A DNA stretch of 64,000 bases from Burkholderia sp. GAS332 (GTDB lineage: Bacteria > Pseudomonadota > Gammaproteobacteria > Burkholderiales > Burkholderiaceae), in the NCBI GenBank assembly GCA_900142905.1, contig FSRV01000001.1, forward strand, positions 4,774,001-4,838,000, written 5' to 3'. Numbering within the stretch: position 1 is the stretch's first letter; each line of letters opens with the position of its first letter. Position numbers and translations under genes: made by a program. Positions 1 through 8,032 of this stretch are shown here, in pieces. Below the pieces are notes generated by a model. The model had not been told where the DNA came from. It saw nothing but the letters and a program-made list of their open reading frames with translations, and did no database searches.

Positions 1-222
1 GTGCGCGGCCAGCACGAACGGTCCACGTTCGCGCGCGAGCAGATCGCGCAGCGACCTCGCCCAGACAGCGACGTCCGGGGCATCCCAGTCGGCCTGTTCG
101 ACGCGCAACGAGCGCGCGAATTGCCGTTCGAGCCATGTTTGCCAGTGCGCGCCCTCGCTGCCGTGCAGGCCGGGAACGGTGACGAGCCGCGGCGGCCATG
201 TCGATTTGGTGCATGAAAGCAT
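1..222 (-). CDS. RBBP9/YdeN-type serine hydrolase, partial (C terminus outside window)
   Basis: Reading leftwards from the ATG at 222 gives 74 residues that run off the window edge. The segment VPGLHGSEGAHWQTWLE near the N terminus, followed by RVEQADWDAPD and a VLAAH strand, matches the first third of the RBBP9/YdeN alpha/beta-hydrolase family, where a conserved GxxGS..HWQ..W motif precedes the nucleophile elbow. The catalytic serine would lie just beyond the window. These are small cytosolic hydrolases whose bacterial substrates are mostly unknown. The gene is divergent from the ghrA run, and a hexanucleotide array lies between them. Confidence 0.75.
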   Translation of the reverse strand, partial: MLSCTKSTWPPRLVTVPGLHGSEGAHWQTWLERQFARSLRVEQADWDAPDVAVWARSLRDLLARERGPFVLAAH

Positions 223-343
223 GTCAGTCCCTCGCTGCCGGAATCCGGACAGTGATTGTCCCGCCGGGCGCCGCAAGGGCGAACCAAGTTTTTGTGCTTT
301 GTTTATGGGGCAAATACACGGCCGATCGCTTCGCCCGGCCGCG

Positions 344-469
344 CCGTGGCCGTGGCCGTGGCCGTGGCCGTGGCCGTGGTCATGGTCATGGTCATGGTCA
401 TGGTCATGGTCATGGCTGTGGCTGTGGCTGTGGCTGTGGCTGTGGCTGTGGCTGTGGCTGTGGCTGTGG
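344..469. repeat. Three-block hexanucleotide array, 21 units
   Basis: Six copies of CCGTGG (344-379) are followed without interruption by six of TCATGG (380-415) and nine of CTGTGG (416-469). All units share the final TGG. The array fills the non-coding space between the divergent hydrolase start at 222 and the ghrA leader at 618. Apart from it, I see only the Shine-Dalgarno region near 602-612 in this 395-base gap. Blocks of this kind expand and contract by slipped-strand mispairing. Confidence 0.95.
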
Positions 470-617
470 CCCGCGGCCCGCGGCGCGACCGCGAGCCAAG
501 ACACAGGGCGCGTGGCCGAGCCAGAGGCTCAGGCAAAAACCGTACGCCCGTGCGCAAACGCGCGCGATTCGCGTCGAAAAAGTAGAATGAAGCCTATCCA
601 TAAAAGGAGGAGGCCCC

Positions 618-719
618 ATGCCGCAAGCGTCGTCCGAAGCGCCGCAGGCGTTGCAGCCGTATTTTCGGGCCTCTCCCGTCATCAGACTCGACAACGCACG
701 CGCCGTCCGGACCGTATGA
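618..719 (+). CDS. Small upstream ORF (33 aa) coupled to ghrA
   Basis: An ATG at 618 sits five bases after the run AAAAGGAGGAGG, the strongest Shine-Dalgarno sequence in this part of the window. It opens a 33-residue frame beginning MPQASSEAPQ. Its TGA (717-719) overlaps the ghrA ATG (716-718) in an ATGA arrangement, which usually means translational coupling. ghrA itself has no good ribosome site, so this short frame may deliver ribosomes to it. I recognise no family and see no membrane or signal segment. Confidence 0.5.
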   Translation: MPQASSEAPQALQPYFRASPVIRLDNARAVRTV

Positions 720-1657
720 AAATCCTCTTCTACATGCAGCATGCCAACGCCGCCGCGTGGCTTCACGACTTCGCCCGCGCACTGCCGGAAGCCGAGCTGC
801 GCGAATGGCAGACGGGCGACACCGACCCAGCGGATTTCGCGGTCGTGTGGCGCCCGCCGAGCGAGATGCTGGCCGGCCGTAACGACCTGCGCGCGATCTT
901 CAATCTCGGCGCGGGCGTCGATGCGATCCTCGCGCTTGAACACGAGCAACCCGGCACGCTGCCGCGCAACGCCCAGTTGATCAGGCTCGAAGACAGCGGC
1001 ATGGCCCTGCAGATGGCCGAATATGTGACGCATGCCGTGCTGCGCTACCTGCGCCGGTTCGACGAATACCAGACACTGCAAAGCGAACGCCGCTGGGAAG
1101 TGCTCGATCCGCACCCACGCGCGACCTTCACCGTCGGCGTGCTCGGGCTTGGTGTGCTCGGCGCGCAGGTCGCGCAGGCAGTGGCGGCGTTTGGCATGCC
1201 GGTGCGCGGGTATAGCCGCAGTGCGCGGCAAATCGACGGCATCACGACCTTCGCCGGTGAAGCGCAGTTCGATGCGTTTCTCGACGGCGTGAAAGTGCTG
1301 GTGAATCTGCTGCCGCACACGCCGGATACGGGCGACGTGCTGAACCAGCGCACCTTCTCGAAGCTCGCGAAGGGTGCGTACCTGATCAACGTCGCACGCG
1401 GCGGCCATCTGGTCGAACCGGATCTGCTCGAAGCGCTCGCCAGCGGCCAGCTCGCCGCCGCGACGCTCGACGTATTCCGTGAAGAACCGCTGCCGCTCGA
1501 TCATCCGTTCTGGCAGGAACCGCGCATCACGATCACGCCGCACATGTCCGCACTCACGTTGCGCGAAGAGAGCGTCGAGCAAGTCGCACGGAAAATGGCG
1601 GCGCTGATGCGCGGCGAAACGGTAAGCGGCGTGGTCGATATTGAACGTGGATACTGA
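716..1657 (+). CDS. ghrA: Glyoxylate/hydroxypyruvate reductase A
   Basis: This 313-residue D-2-hydroxyacid dehydrogenase has the same length and layout as Escherichia coli GhrA, which reduces glyoxylate and hydroxypyruvate with NADPH in the cytosol. The N terminus MKILFYMQHA, the VWRPPSEML and NLGAGVDAI segments and the C-terminal VDIERGY are all GhrA-like. The nucleotide-binding loop is GLGVLG. The catalytic set is present: Arg228 in NVARGG, Glu256/257 in FREEPLP and His276 in TPHMSA. The frame stays open far upstream, but through the hexanucleotide array and other low-complexity sequence, so the ATG at 716 is chosen from similarity to GhrA. It overlaps the small ORF before it. HMG-CoA lyase follows 103 bases downstream. 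Confidence 0.93.
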   Translation: MKILFYMQHANAAAWLHDFARALPEAELREWQTGDTDPADFAVVWRPPSEMLAGRNDLRAIFNLGAGVDAILALEHEQPGTLPRNAQLIRLEDSGMALQMAEYVTHAVLRYLRRFDEYQTLQSERRWEVLDPHPRATFTVGVLGLGVLGAQVAQAVAAFGMPVRGYSRSARQIDGITTFAGEAQFDAFLDGVKVLVNLLPHTPDTGDVLNQRTFSKLAKGAYLINVARGGHLVEPDLLEALASGQLAAATLDVFREEPLPLDHPFWQEPRITITPHMSALTLREESVEQVARKMAALMRGETVSGVVDIERGY

Positions 1658-1760
1658 GCGCAGAGACTGAATACAGATTTCGAGCACAGGTTTTGAACAC
1701 CACCACCGGATCAAACTGAGCAACTGAAGGAGCGCCGCTACGCGCGGTAGGAGAGACATC

Positions 1761-2687
1761 ATGGCCTTGCCCCAACACGTCAAAATCGTCGAAGTCGGTC
1801 CGCGTGACGGACTGCAGAACGAGAAAGAATTCGTCCCCACCGCGATCAAGATCGACTTGATCAACCGCTTGTCGGCGGCGGGCTTCCGTAACGTCGAAGC
1901 CGCCTCGTTCGTATCGCCGAAATGGGTGCCGCAGATGGCCGACGGCGCCGACGTCATGGCCGGCATCGAGCGCCGTGCCGGCACGATCTACTCGGTGCTG
2001 ACACCGAACCTGCGCGGTTTCGAAGGCGCGCTTGCGGCGCGCGCGGACGAGATCGTGATCTTCGGCGCCGCCAGCGAGGCGTTCTCGCAGAAGAACATCA
2101 ATTGCAGCATCGCGGAAAGCATCGATCGATTCGCGCCCGTCGCGCAGGCGGCGAAGGAACATGGCTTGCGCATTCGCGGCAGCGTGTCGTGTGCGCTCGG
2201 CTGTCCCTATCAAGGCGAAGTGCCGGTGGCATCGGTGGTCGATGTGGTCGAGCGTTTCGCGGCCCTCGGCTGCGATGAGATCGATATCGCCGACACGATC
2301 GGCGTCGGCACGCCGAAGCGCACCCGCGAAGTGTTCGAAGCAGTCACGCGGGTGTTTCCGCGCGAACGTCTGTCGGGTCACTTCCACGACACTTACGGTC
2401 AGGCGCTCGCGAACATCTACGCCGCGTTGCAGGAAGGCATCGAGATTTATCACGCCTCAGTGGCAGGACTCGGCGGCTGTCCGTATGCGAAGGGCGCAAC
2501 CGGCAACGTCGCGACCGAAGACGTGCTGTATCTGATGAACGGCCTCGGCATCGAGACCGGCATCGACCTCGCGCAAGTCGTGGCGATCGGCGATTTCATT
2601 TCGACGTCGATCGGCAAGCCTAACGTCTCGCGCGCCGGCAAGGCACTGCTCGCCAAAGCACGAAGCGAACAAGGCAACTGCGTCTGA
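1761..2687 (+). CDS. mvaB: Hydroxymethylglutaryl-CoA lyase
   Basis: A 308-residue TIM-barrel enzyme that splits 3-hydroxy-3-methylglutaryl-CoA into acetoacetate and acetyl-CoA, the last step of leucine breakdown. The metal- and substrate-binding start EVGPRDGLQNE (residues 11-21), the GHFHDTYG motif and the catalytic-loop signature GLGGCPYAKGATGN with Cys240 are all present, so it should be active. It has the usual length for the bacterial family. GTAGGAGAGA just before the ATG is a good ribosome site. The other leucine-pathway genes (isovaleryl-CoA dehydrogenase, methylcrotonyl-CoA carboxylase) are not in the window. The gene sits in a rightward run that also holds MaoC-like and MBL-fold proteins. 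Confidence 0.95.
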   Translation: MALPQHVKIVEVGPRDGLQNEKEFVPTAIKIDLINRLSAAGFRNVEAASFVSPKWVPQMADGADVMAGIERRAGTIYSVLTPNLRGFEGALAARADEIVIFGAASEAFSQKNINCSIAESIDRFAPVAQAAKEHGLRIRGSVSCALGCPYQGEVPVASVVDVVERFAALGCDEIDIADTIGVGTPKRTREVFEAVTRVFPRERLSGHFHDTYGQALANIYAALQEGIEIYHASVAGLGGCPYAKGATGNVATEDVLYLMNGLGIETGIDLAQVVAIGDFISTSIGKPNVSRAGKALLAKARSEQGNCV

Positions 2688-2728
2688 CTGTCGCCACTCA
2701 TCTCGCCAATCCTTTAGGACCTGAAACG

Positions 2729-3250
2729 ATGACGGACCACGCTTCTCCCGATTCCGACGATCTCGCCGCCTTGCCTGACTCCGCACGCCGCATCGCCCTG
2801 TTGTTGCGTGAAAGCGGCCACGCGGGACGGATCGTGATGCTGCCGGAAACCGGCAAGACCTCCGCGGAAGCGGCAGCCGGTCTCGGCTGCTCAGTCGCGC
2901 AGATCGCCAAGTCGATCCTGTTTCGCCGCCGCAAAGACGATGTCCCCGTGCTGGTGGTCGCGAGCGGCGCGAATCGCGTCGACGAAAAGAAGGTCGCGGC
3001 GCAAGTCGGCGAAATTGCCCGCGCGGACGCGAAGTTCGTGCGCGAGAAAACCGGTTATGCGATCGGCGGCGTGTGCCCGATCGGCCACGCCACGAAACCG
3101 GTCACGCTGATCGATGCCGATCTGCTGGAACTCGACAGCTTGTGGGCCGCGGCGGGTCATCCGCATGCGGTGTTCAATCTGACGGCGCAGGAACTGATTG
3201 CATTGACGGGTGCACCGGTGGTCGACGTGGCGCTACGCGAGACGGCATGA
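2729..3250 (+). CDS. YbaK/EbsC-family aminoacyl-tRNA deacylase
   Basis: This 173-residue protein has the YbaK/ProX fold pattern: a QIAKSILFR strand carrying the family lysine (Lys61), a [15 protein letters not shown] segment, and the [13 protein letters not shown] loop. Family members hydrolyse mischarged aminoacyl-tRNA, typically Cys-tRNA(Pro) or Ala-tRNA(Pro), in the cytosol. The GVCPIGH variant is typical of the broad YbaK/EbsC group, so the exact tRNA substrate cannot be assigned. The gene starts 41 bases after HMG-CoA lyase and ends 4 bases before the DUF1289 gene, consistent with one transcript. Confidence 0.88.
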   Translation: MTDHASPDSDDLAALPDSARRIALLLRESGHAGRIVMLPETGKTSAEAAAGLGCSVAQIAKSILFRRRKDDVPVLVVASGANRVDEKKVAAQVGEIARADAKFVREKTGYAIGGVCPIGHATKPVTLIDADLLELDSLWAAAGHPHAVFNLTAQELIALTGAPVVDVALRETA

Positions 3251-3254
3251 AGCT

Positions 3255-3509
3255 ATGACAGCGGGTATCGATAACGAAGACGACGAGGCTGCCGTGCCGT
3301 CACCCTGCATCAGCGTGTGCAAGATGGACGCCTCGACCGGCTGGTGCGAAGGCTGCTTGCGCACAATCGACGAAATCGCCGGCTGGTCGTCGTTCGACGA
3401 CGACGCGAAGCGCGCAGTCTGGGATGCAATCGAGGAACGCCACGCGGCGTTCATGGCCAACCAGGCGAGCCACGCCAACCCGGCCAACCCGTCGAAGGCG
3501 CAGCGATGA
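3255..3509 (+). CDS. DUF1289 family cysteine-motif protein
   Basis: An 84-residue protein with the DUF1289 core [19 protein letters not shown], then [10 protein letters not shown]. Its four cysteines (18, 22, 31, 34) are spaced as in a metal or Fe-S site. The function of DUF1289 is not established. The ATG at 3255 lies four bases after the YbaK stop; an in-frame ATG at 3210 would put 15 residues inside the YbaK gene and is unlikely. The stop overlaps the next ATG (ATGA), implying coupling to the MaoC-like gene. The C-terminal tail is rich in Ala, Asn and Pro and probably disordered. Confidence 0.88.
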   Translation: MTAGIDNEDDEAAVPSPCISVCKMDASTGWCEGCLRTIDEIAGWSSFDDDAKRAVWDAIEERHAAFMANQASHANPANPSKAQR

Positions 3510-3979
3510 CCGCCGCGCCGCGCATCGTGACGATCGGCGAGACGTTCAGCGCGACATTGGCGCTATCGGCGGAATCGGTGAAATCGTTCGCCACGCTCGT
3601 CAACGACTTCAACCCGCTGCATCACGACGACGCCTATGCCGCGCAAAGCCGCTTCGGGGGTTTGATCGCATCCGGCACGCAACCGACCGCGTATTTCATG
3701 TCGCTCCTGGCCACGCATTTCTCAACCTACGCGCAGCCGCTCGGACTCGAGTTCGATATCAAGCTGAAGAAAGCCGTCCATGCGAACGATACGCTGACGA
3801 TCACCTGGCACGTGCGCAACGCGTACTGGAAGCCGAGTCTGAACGGCGATCTGACGCACCTGGAAGGAAGCGTGATAAACCAGCGCGGCGAGACGATGTT
3901 GACCGGCACCTCGACGATCCTGGTGATGCCGAAACCCGAAGCATCGGCGAATTCCGACGCGACTACAAAGGCATCATGA
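3506..3979 (+). CDS. MaoC-like hot-dog dehydratase
   Basis: A 157-residue single hot-dog domain with the MaoC/R-hydratase signature [19 protein letters not shown] (from Asp34), holding the Asp/His pair expected to hydrate enoyl-CoA, followed by LIASG. Such proteins act on 2-enoyl-CoA or 3-hydroxyacyl-CoA in the cytosol. It overlaps the genes on both sides by ATGA junctions, so it is translated as part of the DUF1289-MaoC-MBL set. The C-terminal 15 residues (Ala/Ser/Thr-rich) lie outside the fold. The specific substrate is unknown. Confidence 0.87.
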   Translation: MTAAPRIVTIGETFSATLALSAESVKSFATLVNDFNPLHHDDAYAAQSRFGGLIASGTQPTAYFMSLLATHFSTYAQPLGLEFDIKLKKAVHANDTLTITWHVRNAYWKPSLNGDLTHLEGSVINQRGETMLTGTSTILVMPKPEASANSDATTKAS

Positions 3980-4896
3980 TCACGCTACCGGAATCGATCC
4001 GAGTCTTCGAACGCGGCTGGTTGTCGTCGAACAACGTGCTGCTGGTCGACGACACGTGCGCCGCCCTCGTCGATTCCGGTTACGCGACGCACGCGCCGCA
4101 AACCCTCGCGCTGGTGCAGCAATCGCTCGGCGCGCGACCGCTCGATCTGATCGTCAACACGCATCTGCATTCGGATCACTGCGGCGGCAACGCGCTATTG
4201 CAGTCGGCGTGGCCGTGCCGTACCGCGATTCCCGCATCCGAGGCCGACGCGGTACGCGATTGGGACGAAACCCGTCTGACGTTTCGCGCCACTGGCCAGC
4301 GTTGCGAGCGTTTCACCTTCACCGAGACAATCGCGCCCGGCGCGCAGTTGCGGCTCGGCGCGCTCGACTGGCAAGTGCTCGGCGCACCGGGTCACGATCC
4401 GCATTCGTTGATGCTGTATTGCGCGGACGAACGCATCCTGATCAGCGCGGACGCGCTGTGGGAAAACGGCTTCGGCGTGATCTTTCCCGAGTTGGAAGGT
4501 GAAAGCGGTTTCGCCGAGGAGCAGGCGGTGCTCGAAGCCATTGCGAAACTCGACGTGCGGCTCGTGATTCCCGGACACGGCTCGCCCTTCACGAATGTCG
4601 AGCAGGCGCTTGAACGGGCGTTTTCACGCGTCGCGTGGCTACGTGCCGATCCGGCGCGTAATGCGAAGAATGCACTGAAGGTGTTGATTGTGTTCAAGCT
4701 GCTCGAAGTCCGCGCGATGAGCTTCGACACGTTGCTTCAGATGCTCGACGATGCCGCCGTGATGCGCGCCGCCGCCACGATGCTCAAGCCGCGCGGCGAA
4801 TGGTTCACTTTGGTGCACACGATCGTGGAGGAGTTAGCCGCCAAAAACGGGCCATTGGAGATCGATGGCGAGCGTATCGTCGCACGCCAAGCTTGA
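3976..4896 (+). CDS. MBL-fold metallo-hydrolase
   Basis: This 306-residue metallo-beta-lactamase-fold protein carries the zinc motif THLHSDHCGG (His63, His65, Asp67, His68), a later GAPGHDPHS histidine, SADALWENG aspartate and IPGHGSPF histidine. The set of metal ligands is complete. The C-terminal 80 residues are helical and rich in Leu/Ala, like the winged-helix-type tail of several hydrolases that act on CoA or lactone thioesters. The start overlaps the MaoC-like stop (ATGA). Its place after a hot-dog enzyme and HMG-CoA lyase suggests a thioesterase or lactonase role, but this is inference. Confidence 0.85.
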   Translation: MITLPESIRVFERGWLSSNNVLLVDDTCAALVDSGYATHAPQTLALVQQSLGARPLDLIVNTHLHSDHCGGNALLQSAWPCRTAIPASEADAVRDWDETRLTFRATGQRCERFTFTETIAPGAQLRLGALDWQVLGAPGHDPHSLMLYCADERILISADALWENGFGVIFPELEGESGFAEEQAVLEAIAKLDVRLVIPGHGSPFTNVEQALERAFSRVAWLRADPARNAKNALKVLIVFKLLEVRAMSFDTLLQMLDDAAVMRAAATMLKPRGEWFTLVHTIVEELAAKNGPLEIDGERIVARQA

Positions 4897-5256
4897 CGCG
4901 CGCAGCGCAGGCGGGCGGGCGGCGGCAGATAAGCGGCAAGCGGCGTACGACACGCACAACACCTAAACCGTCGCCACAAAAAGAAAACCGCTCGACCATC
5001 AAGGCGAGCGGCGGAAATTCTGTCGGACGTGATCAGCGTCGGGGTGAATGATACGCGCACCGGTTTTTTGACCGCATCGGTGGTTTCCCTACAAAAGCTT
5101 GACACTGCCTTTTTAACCCGTATGCAGACCACGCTACGAAGCCTCGTAGTCGTGCGGGCTGGACGCCATTGGCCGTCGACACACATAACGCAGCGCGCCG
5201 GTTGCTCCGGAATCCGTACTATTGCCAGCCGATTGACCGGCACATCAACCATTACA
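4897..5256. other. Intergenic gap between convergent genes
   Basis: This 360-base gap separates the MBL-fold gene from the convergent DMT transporter gene. It contains the leftward terminator listed at 4976-5011. I see no coding frame with a credible start and no other repeat. Confidence 0.6.
4976..5011 (-). terminator. Rho-independent terminator of the DMT transporter gene
   Basis: On the minus strand the arms CCGCTCG and CGAGCGG (4988-4994 and 5005-5011) form a hairpin followed by a T-rich tract (A-rich at 4977-4987 on the plus strand). It lies about 245 bases beyond the stop of the leftward transporter gene. Confidence 0.65.
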
Positions 5257-6156
5257 TCAGGTTGAGGACAGACGTTTCCGCGGCACGATCCGCCAGCCGA
5301 GATTCACGCCGGCGGCCGCAAGCAGGATCAGCACCGCGCCGAGCACCTGAATCCACGCAAGCTTCTGCCCGAACGCGACCCGGTCAACGATGATCGCCAC
5401 CACCGGATAGATGAACGACAACGCACCGGTCATCGAGGTCGGCAGTTTCTGGATCGCGCCGTAGAGCAGCACATACATGAGCCCCGTGTTGACGATACCG
5501 AGCACGATCAATTCAAGCCAGTGCACGCCGCTAGTCGGCAGCGCATCGAAGCGCACGAACGGCGCCAGCATCACGACACCGAGCAATACCTGGATCAGGG
5601 CAATCAGATGCGGCGGCGTGCCCTTCAAGCGCTTCGTAATGATCGACGAAACCGCGTACATCGCCGCCGCGCCCACGGCATAGGCGACACCCACCAGATA
5701 TTGCCCCGGCACGGCCAGCACCGCCGGCTCGACCTTCACCACGAACACGAGGCCAATAAACGCGATCACCAGCCAGGCCACCGTCGACGCGCCGATGCGC
5801 TCACGAAACACCAGCGCGCCGAGCGCGACCAGCATGAACGGCTGCGTGTTGTAGACGGCGGTTGCCATCGAGATCGAGGCGCGCGAATAAGCAGCGAACA
5901 GCAACACCCAGTTGATAACGATCGCCGCGCCGCCGAGCAGTGCGAGGCCGAGCATCTTCCACGAAAAAAGCTTGCGCCTGAACAGGCCGAGCACGGCGCA
6001 CACGAGCGCCAGCGTCGCGCCGCCGAAGATGCAGCGAAAGAACACCACATTGAACGGGCTCTGCTGCGACGACACCACCAGCCAGCCGATGGTGCCGGAC
6101 ATCAGCATCGCCATGGTCATTTCCGCCGCGCCGCGGCGAATCTCATTTGACGCCAT
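5257..6156 (-). CDS. EamA/DMT-family transporter
   Basis: A 299-residue inner-membrane protein with about ten hydrophobic segments arranged as two EamA repeats, the pattern of drug/metabolite transporters that export amino acids or other small metabolites. The short N terminus is followed at once by a membrane segment (AMLMSGTIGWLVV), and the tail is basic (RIVPRKRLSST). It is divergent from an Lrp-family regulator with 114 bases between them, a common arrangement in which the regulator controls the exporter in response to an amino acid. The substrate cannot be read from sequence. Confidence 0.88.
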   Translation of the reverse strand: MASNEIRRGAAEMTMAMLMSGTIGWLVVSSQQSPFNVVFFRCIFGGATLALVCAVLGLFRRKLFSWKMLGLALLGGAAIVINWVLLFAAYSRASISMATAVYNTQPFMLVALGALVFRERIGASTVAWLVIAFIGLVFVVKVEPAVLAVPGQYLVGVAYAVGAAAMYAVSSIITKRLKGTPPHLIALIQVLLGVVMLAPFVRFDALPTSGVHWLELIVLGIVNTGLMYVLLYGAIQKLPTSMTGALSFIYPVVAIIVDRVAFGQKLAWIQVLGAVLILLAAAGVNLGWRIVPRKRLSST

Positions 6157-6270
6157 GATTCGATCCTCGAATTGATTCCTGCATGAACAGCAGTGTAATT
6201 AATCCGAGCGCCCGAATACATGGCTAAACTTAAGTCTTCCCGCGAGGAAACCTAATAATCGAAGGCCATC

Positions 6271-6741
6271 ATGACCAAACGCCTTGCCCCCGTCACGCCC
6301 GCCACACTCGACGAAACCGACCGCGCGCTGCTCGCCGCGCTAGCGGCGGACGCCCGCCAGCCGGTCAGTGAACTCGCGCGTCTGGTTGGCCTCTCGGCAC
6401 CGAGTACGGCCGAACGCGTCCGAAGGCTCGAAGCGCAAGGCGTGATCGAGCGCTTCACCGTGCAGATCGACCCGCGCGCGCTCGGCTTCACGTTGCAGGC
6501 AATCGTGCGCGTGAAGCCCTTGCCAGGGCAGTTGCATCTGGTGGAAGACGTGATCCGGCGGATTCCGGAGTTTGTTGAATGCGACAAGGTAACCGGCGAC
6601 GACTGCTTCATCTGCCGCCTGTATCTGCATTCGATCGACCAGCTCGACGAAATTCTGGCGAAGATCACCGAGCGCGCGGAGACCAGCACGGCAATCGTCA
6701 AGTCGACGCCGATTGCGCGCCGCTTGCCGCCGCTAGGCTGA
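6271..6741 (+). CDS. Lrp/AsnC-family transcriptional regulator
   Basis: A 156-residue regulator. A winged helix-turn-helix (roughly residues 13-65, with LDETDRALLAALAADARQP and LVGLSAPSTAERVRRLEAQG) is followed by a RAM ligand-binding domain that begins with IERFTVQIDPRALGF. Family members bind amino acids and act as local activators or repressors. The divergent DMT transporter is the likely target. GAAGG a few bases before the ATG is the ribosome site. Confidence 0.93.
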   Translation: MTKRLAPVTPATLDETDRALLAALAADARQPVSELARLVGLSAPSTAERVRRLEAQGVIERFTVQIDPRALGFTLQAIVRVKPLPGQLHLVEDVIRRIPEFVECDKVTGDDCFICRLYLHSIDQLDEILAKITERAETSTAIVKSTPIARRLPPLG

Positions 6742-6750
6742 GCAAAACGC

Positions 6751-6789
6751 GCGGCCGCGCCGGCTCGTGCCTGAACGAGCGGCGGCCGC
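6751..6789. terminator. Hairpin between convergent genes
   Basis: A GC-rich inverted repeat (GCGGCCGC ... GCGGCCGC arms with an inner CTCGT/ACGAG pairing) lies between the Lrp stop and the convergent hydrolase stop. There is no real T-run on either side, so it may be only an attenuating hairpin. Confidence 0.4.
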
Positions 6790-6810
6790 ATTTCGGATGA
6801 ACGAAACCGC

Positions 6811-7701
6811 TTACTGTTCGACCGCTTCGAAGAACGACAGCATTTCCGCGACCAGTTCGTCCGGCGCCTCTTCAGGAATGTAATGCCCGCACGACAATGA
6901 ACGCCCGCTCACGTCCCGCGCGACGTGACGCCATTCCTCCAGCGCGTCGAAGCACTTCTCGATCACCCCCTTGTCACCCCACAGCACACGCAGCGGACAG
7001 CCAACCTTATGGCCGCGCTCGATGTCGGCACGGTCGTGTTCGAGGTCGATGCTCGCCGACGCCCGGTAGTCCTCGCACATCGCATGCACGGCGCCGGGTT
7101 GCGCCAGCGCGCTGCGATACGCGTCAAGCGCTGCGGGCGCGAACGGCGCCAGGCCCGCATGACGGCTGCCCATCACCGCATCGACATACGCAGCGGGGTT
7201 CGCGCCAACCAGCGTCTCCGGCAGCGGCTCCGGTTGAATCAGGAAAAACCAGTGGAAGTAATACGTCGCGAAGGCACGGTCAGTGGCTTCGTACATCGCG
7301 AGTGTCGGCGCGATGTCGAGCAGCATCAAACGCTCGACGGCATCGGCGTGATCGAGCGCCATCCGGTGCGCGACCCGGGCGCCGCGATCATGCGCGCACA
7401 CCAGGAATCGTTCGAAACCGAAGTGGCGCATCACGGCGACCTGATCGGCCGCCATCGCACGTTTGGAATAGGGAGTGTGGTCGGCGTCGCTTGGCGGTTT
7501 GCCCGAGGCGCCATAGCCGCGCAAGTCGGTGGCGATGACCGTGAAATGTTCGGCCAGTTGCGCGGCACACCGCTCCCAGATCAGATGCGATTGCGGGTGA
7601 CCGTGCAGCAACAGAAGGGGCGGCCCTGCCCCGCCCTTCACTCCGAAAATATCGACGTCGCCCACGGCGACGCGAAAGGGCGTGAAATCCTCGAAGGCCA
7701 T
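6811..7701 (-). CDS. Alpha/beta hydrolase resembling fluoroacetate dehalogenase
   Basis: This 296-residue alpha/beta hydrolase keeps the residues that mark the haloacetate/fluoroacetate dehalogenase group. HDRGARV (104-110) holds the nucleophile Asp105 and the carboxylate-binding Arg106 and Arg109. Asp129 follows LML. FHWFFLIQPEPLPE supplies His150 and Trp151 of the halide pocket, CEDYRA supplies Tyr212, and CGHYIPEEAP supplies the catalytic His273. The HGHPQ oxyanion loop is at 34-38. Epoxide hydrolases also use Asp nucleophiles but lack this combination. It stands alone, convergent with the Lrp gene; no haloacid transporter is adjacent. Confidence 0.85.
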   Translation of the reverse strand: MAFEDFTPFRVAVGDVDIFGVKGGAGPPLLLLHGHPQSHLIWERCAAQLAEHFTVIATDLRGYGASGKPPSDADHTPYSKRAMAADQVAVMRHFGFERFLVCAHDRGARVAHRMALDHADAVERLMLLDIAPTLAMYEATDRAFATYYFHWFFLIQPEPLPETLVGANPAAYVDAVMGSRHAGLAPFAPAALDAYRSALAQPGAVHAMCEDYRASASIDLEHDRADIERGHKVGCPLRVLWGDKGVIEKCFDALEEWRHVARDVSGRSLSCGHYIPEEAPDELVAEMLSFFEAVEQ

Positions 7702-8032
7702 AGCGGGTCTCTTGTCGTTTGGGAGTCAAAGCATTGTAGGAGCCCGATGTGTCGATGCGGGGTGGGATAGCCCACGCAAGCATAGAAACTGAACACTCCT
7801 TCCAACTGTTCTAAACAGGCACAACGAACGCGACCGTCGTGATTCACCTATAATCGAACGACCGTTCTTAAATTTCAGGCGGTCATGGCAAATGTGTGAC
7901 GAATGCGGGGTGAGATCGTGGCCGGCAGCATGACGCTGGTCTGTCTCGACGCACCACCGGCCATGTGCCGCTAAACTCATTATTGCCGGGCGCTCAAGGC
8001 CGCACCGGTCCGCTAATCAGGAGACTCGCACC
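7702..8032. other. Divergent intergenic region
   Basis: This 331-base region lies between the leftward hydrolase and rightward nitronate monooxygenase genes. It contains the promoter and inverted repeat at 7849-7867. A 170-base stretch from there to the monooxygenase start shows no convincing ORF or hairpin. Confidence 0.5.
7849..7867 (+). promoter_or_regulatory. TATAAT box with adjoining inverted repeat
   Basis: A perfect TATAAT (7849-7854) is followed one base later by GAACG-AC-CGTTC (7856-7867), a perfect 5-bp inverted repeat where transcription would start. Its placement is typical of a repressor operator. No good -35 hexamer is seen, and no regulator gene is adjacent. Confidence 0.45.

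Noticed and set aside
410..1984. Long minus-strand frame across the hexanucleotide array and ghrA
   Set aside because: Antisense to ghrA, and ends in Gln-Pro repeats made by the array; no domain or ribosome site.
5477..6150. Plus-strand frames opposite the DMT transporter
   Set aside because: Shadow frames rich in His/Arg/Gln antisense to ten clear membrane segments.
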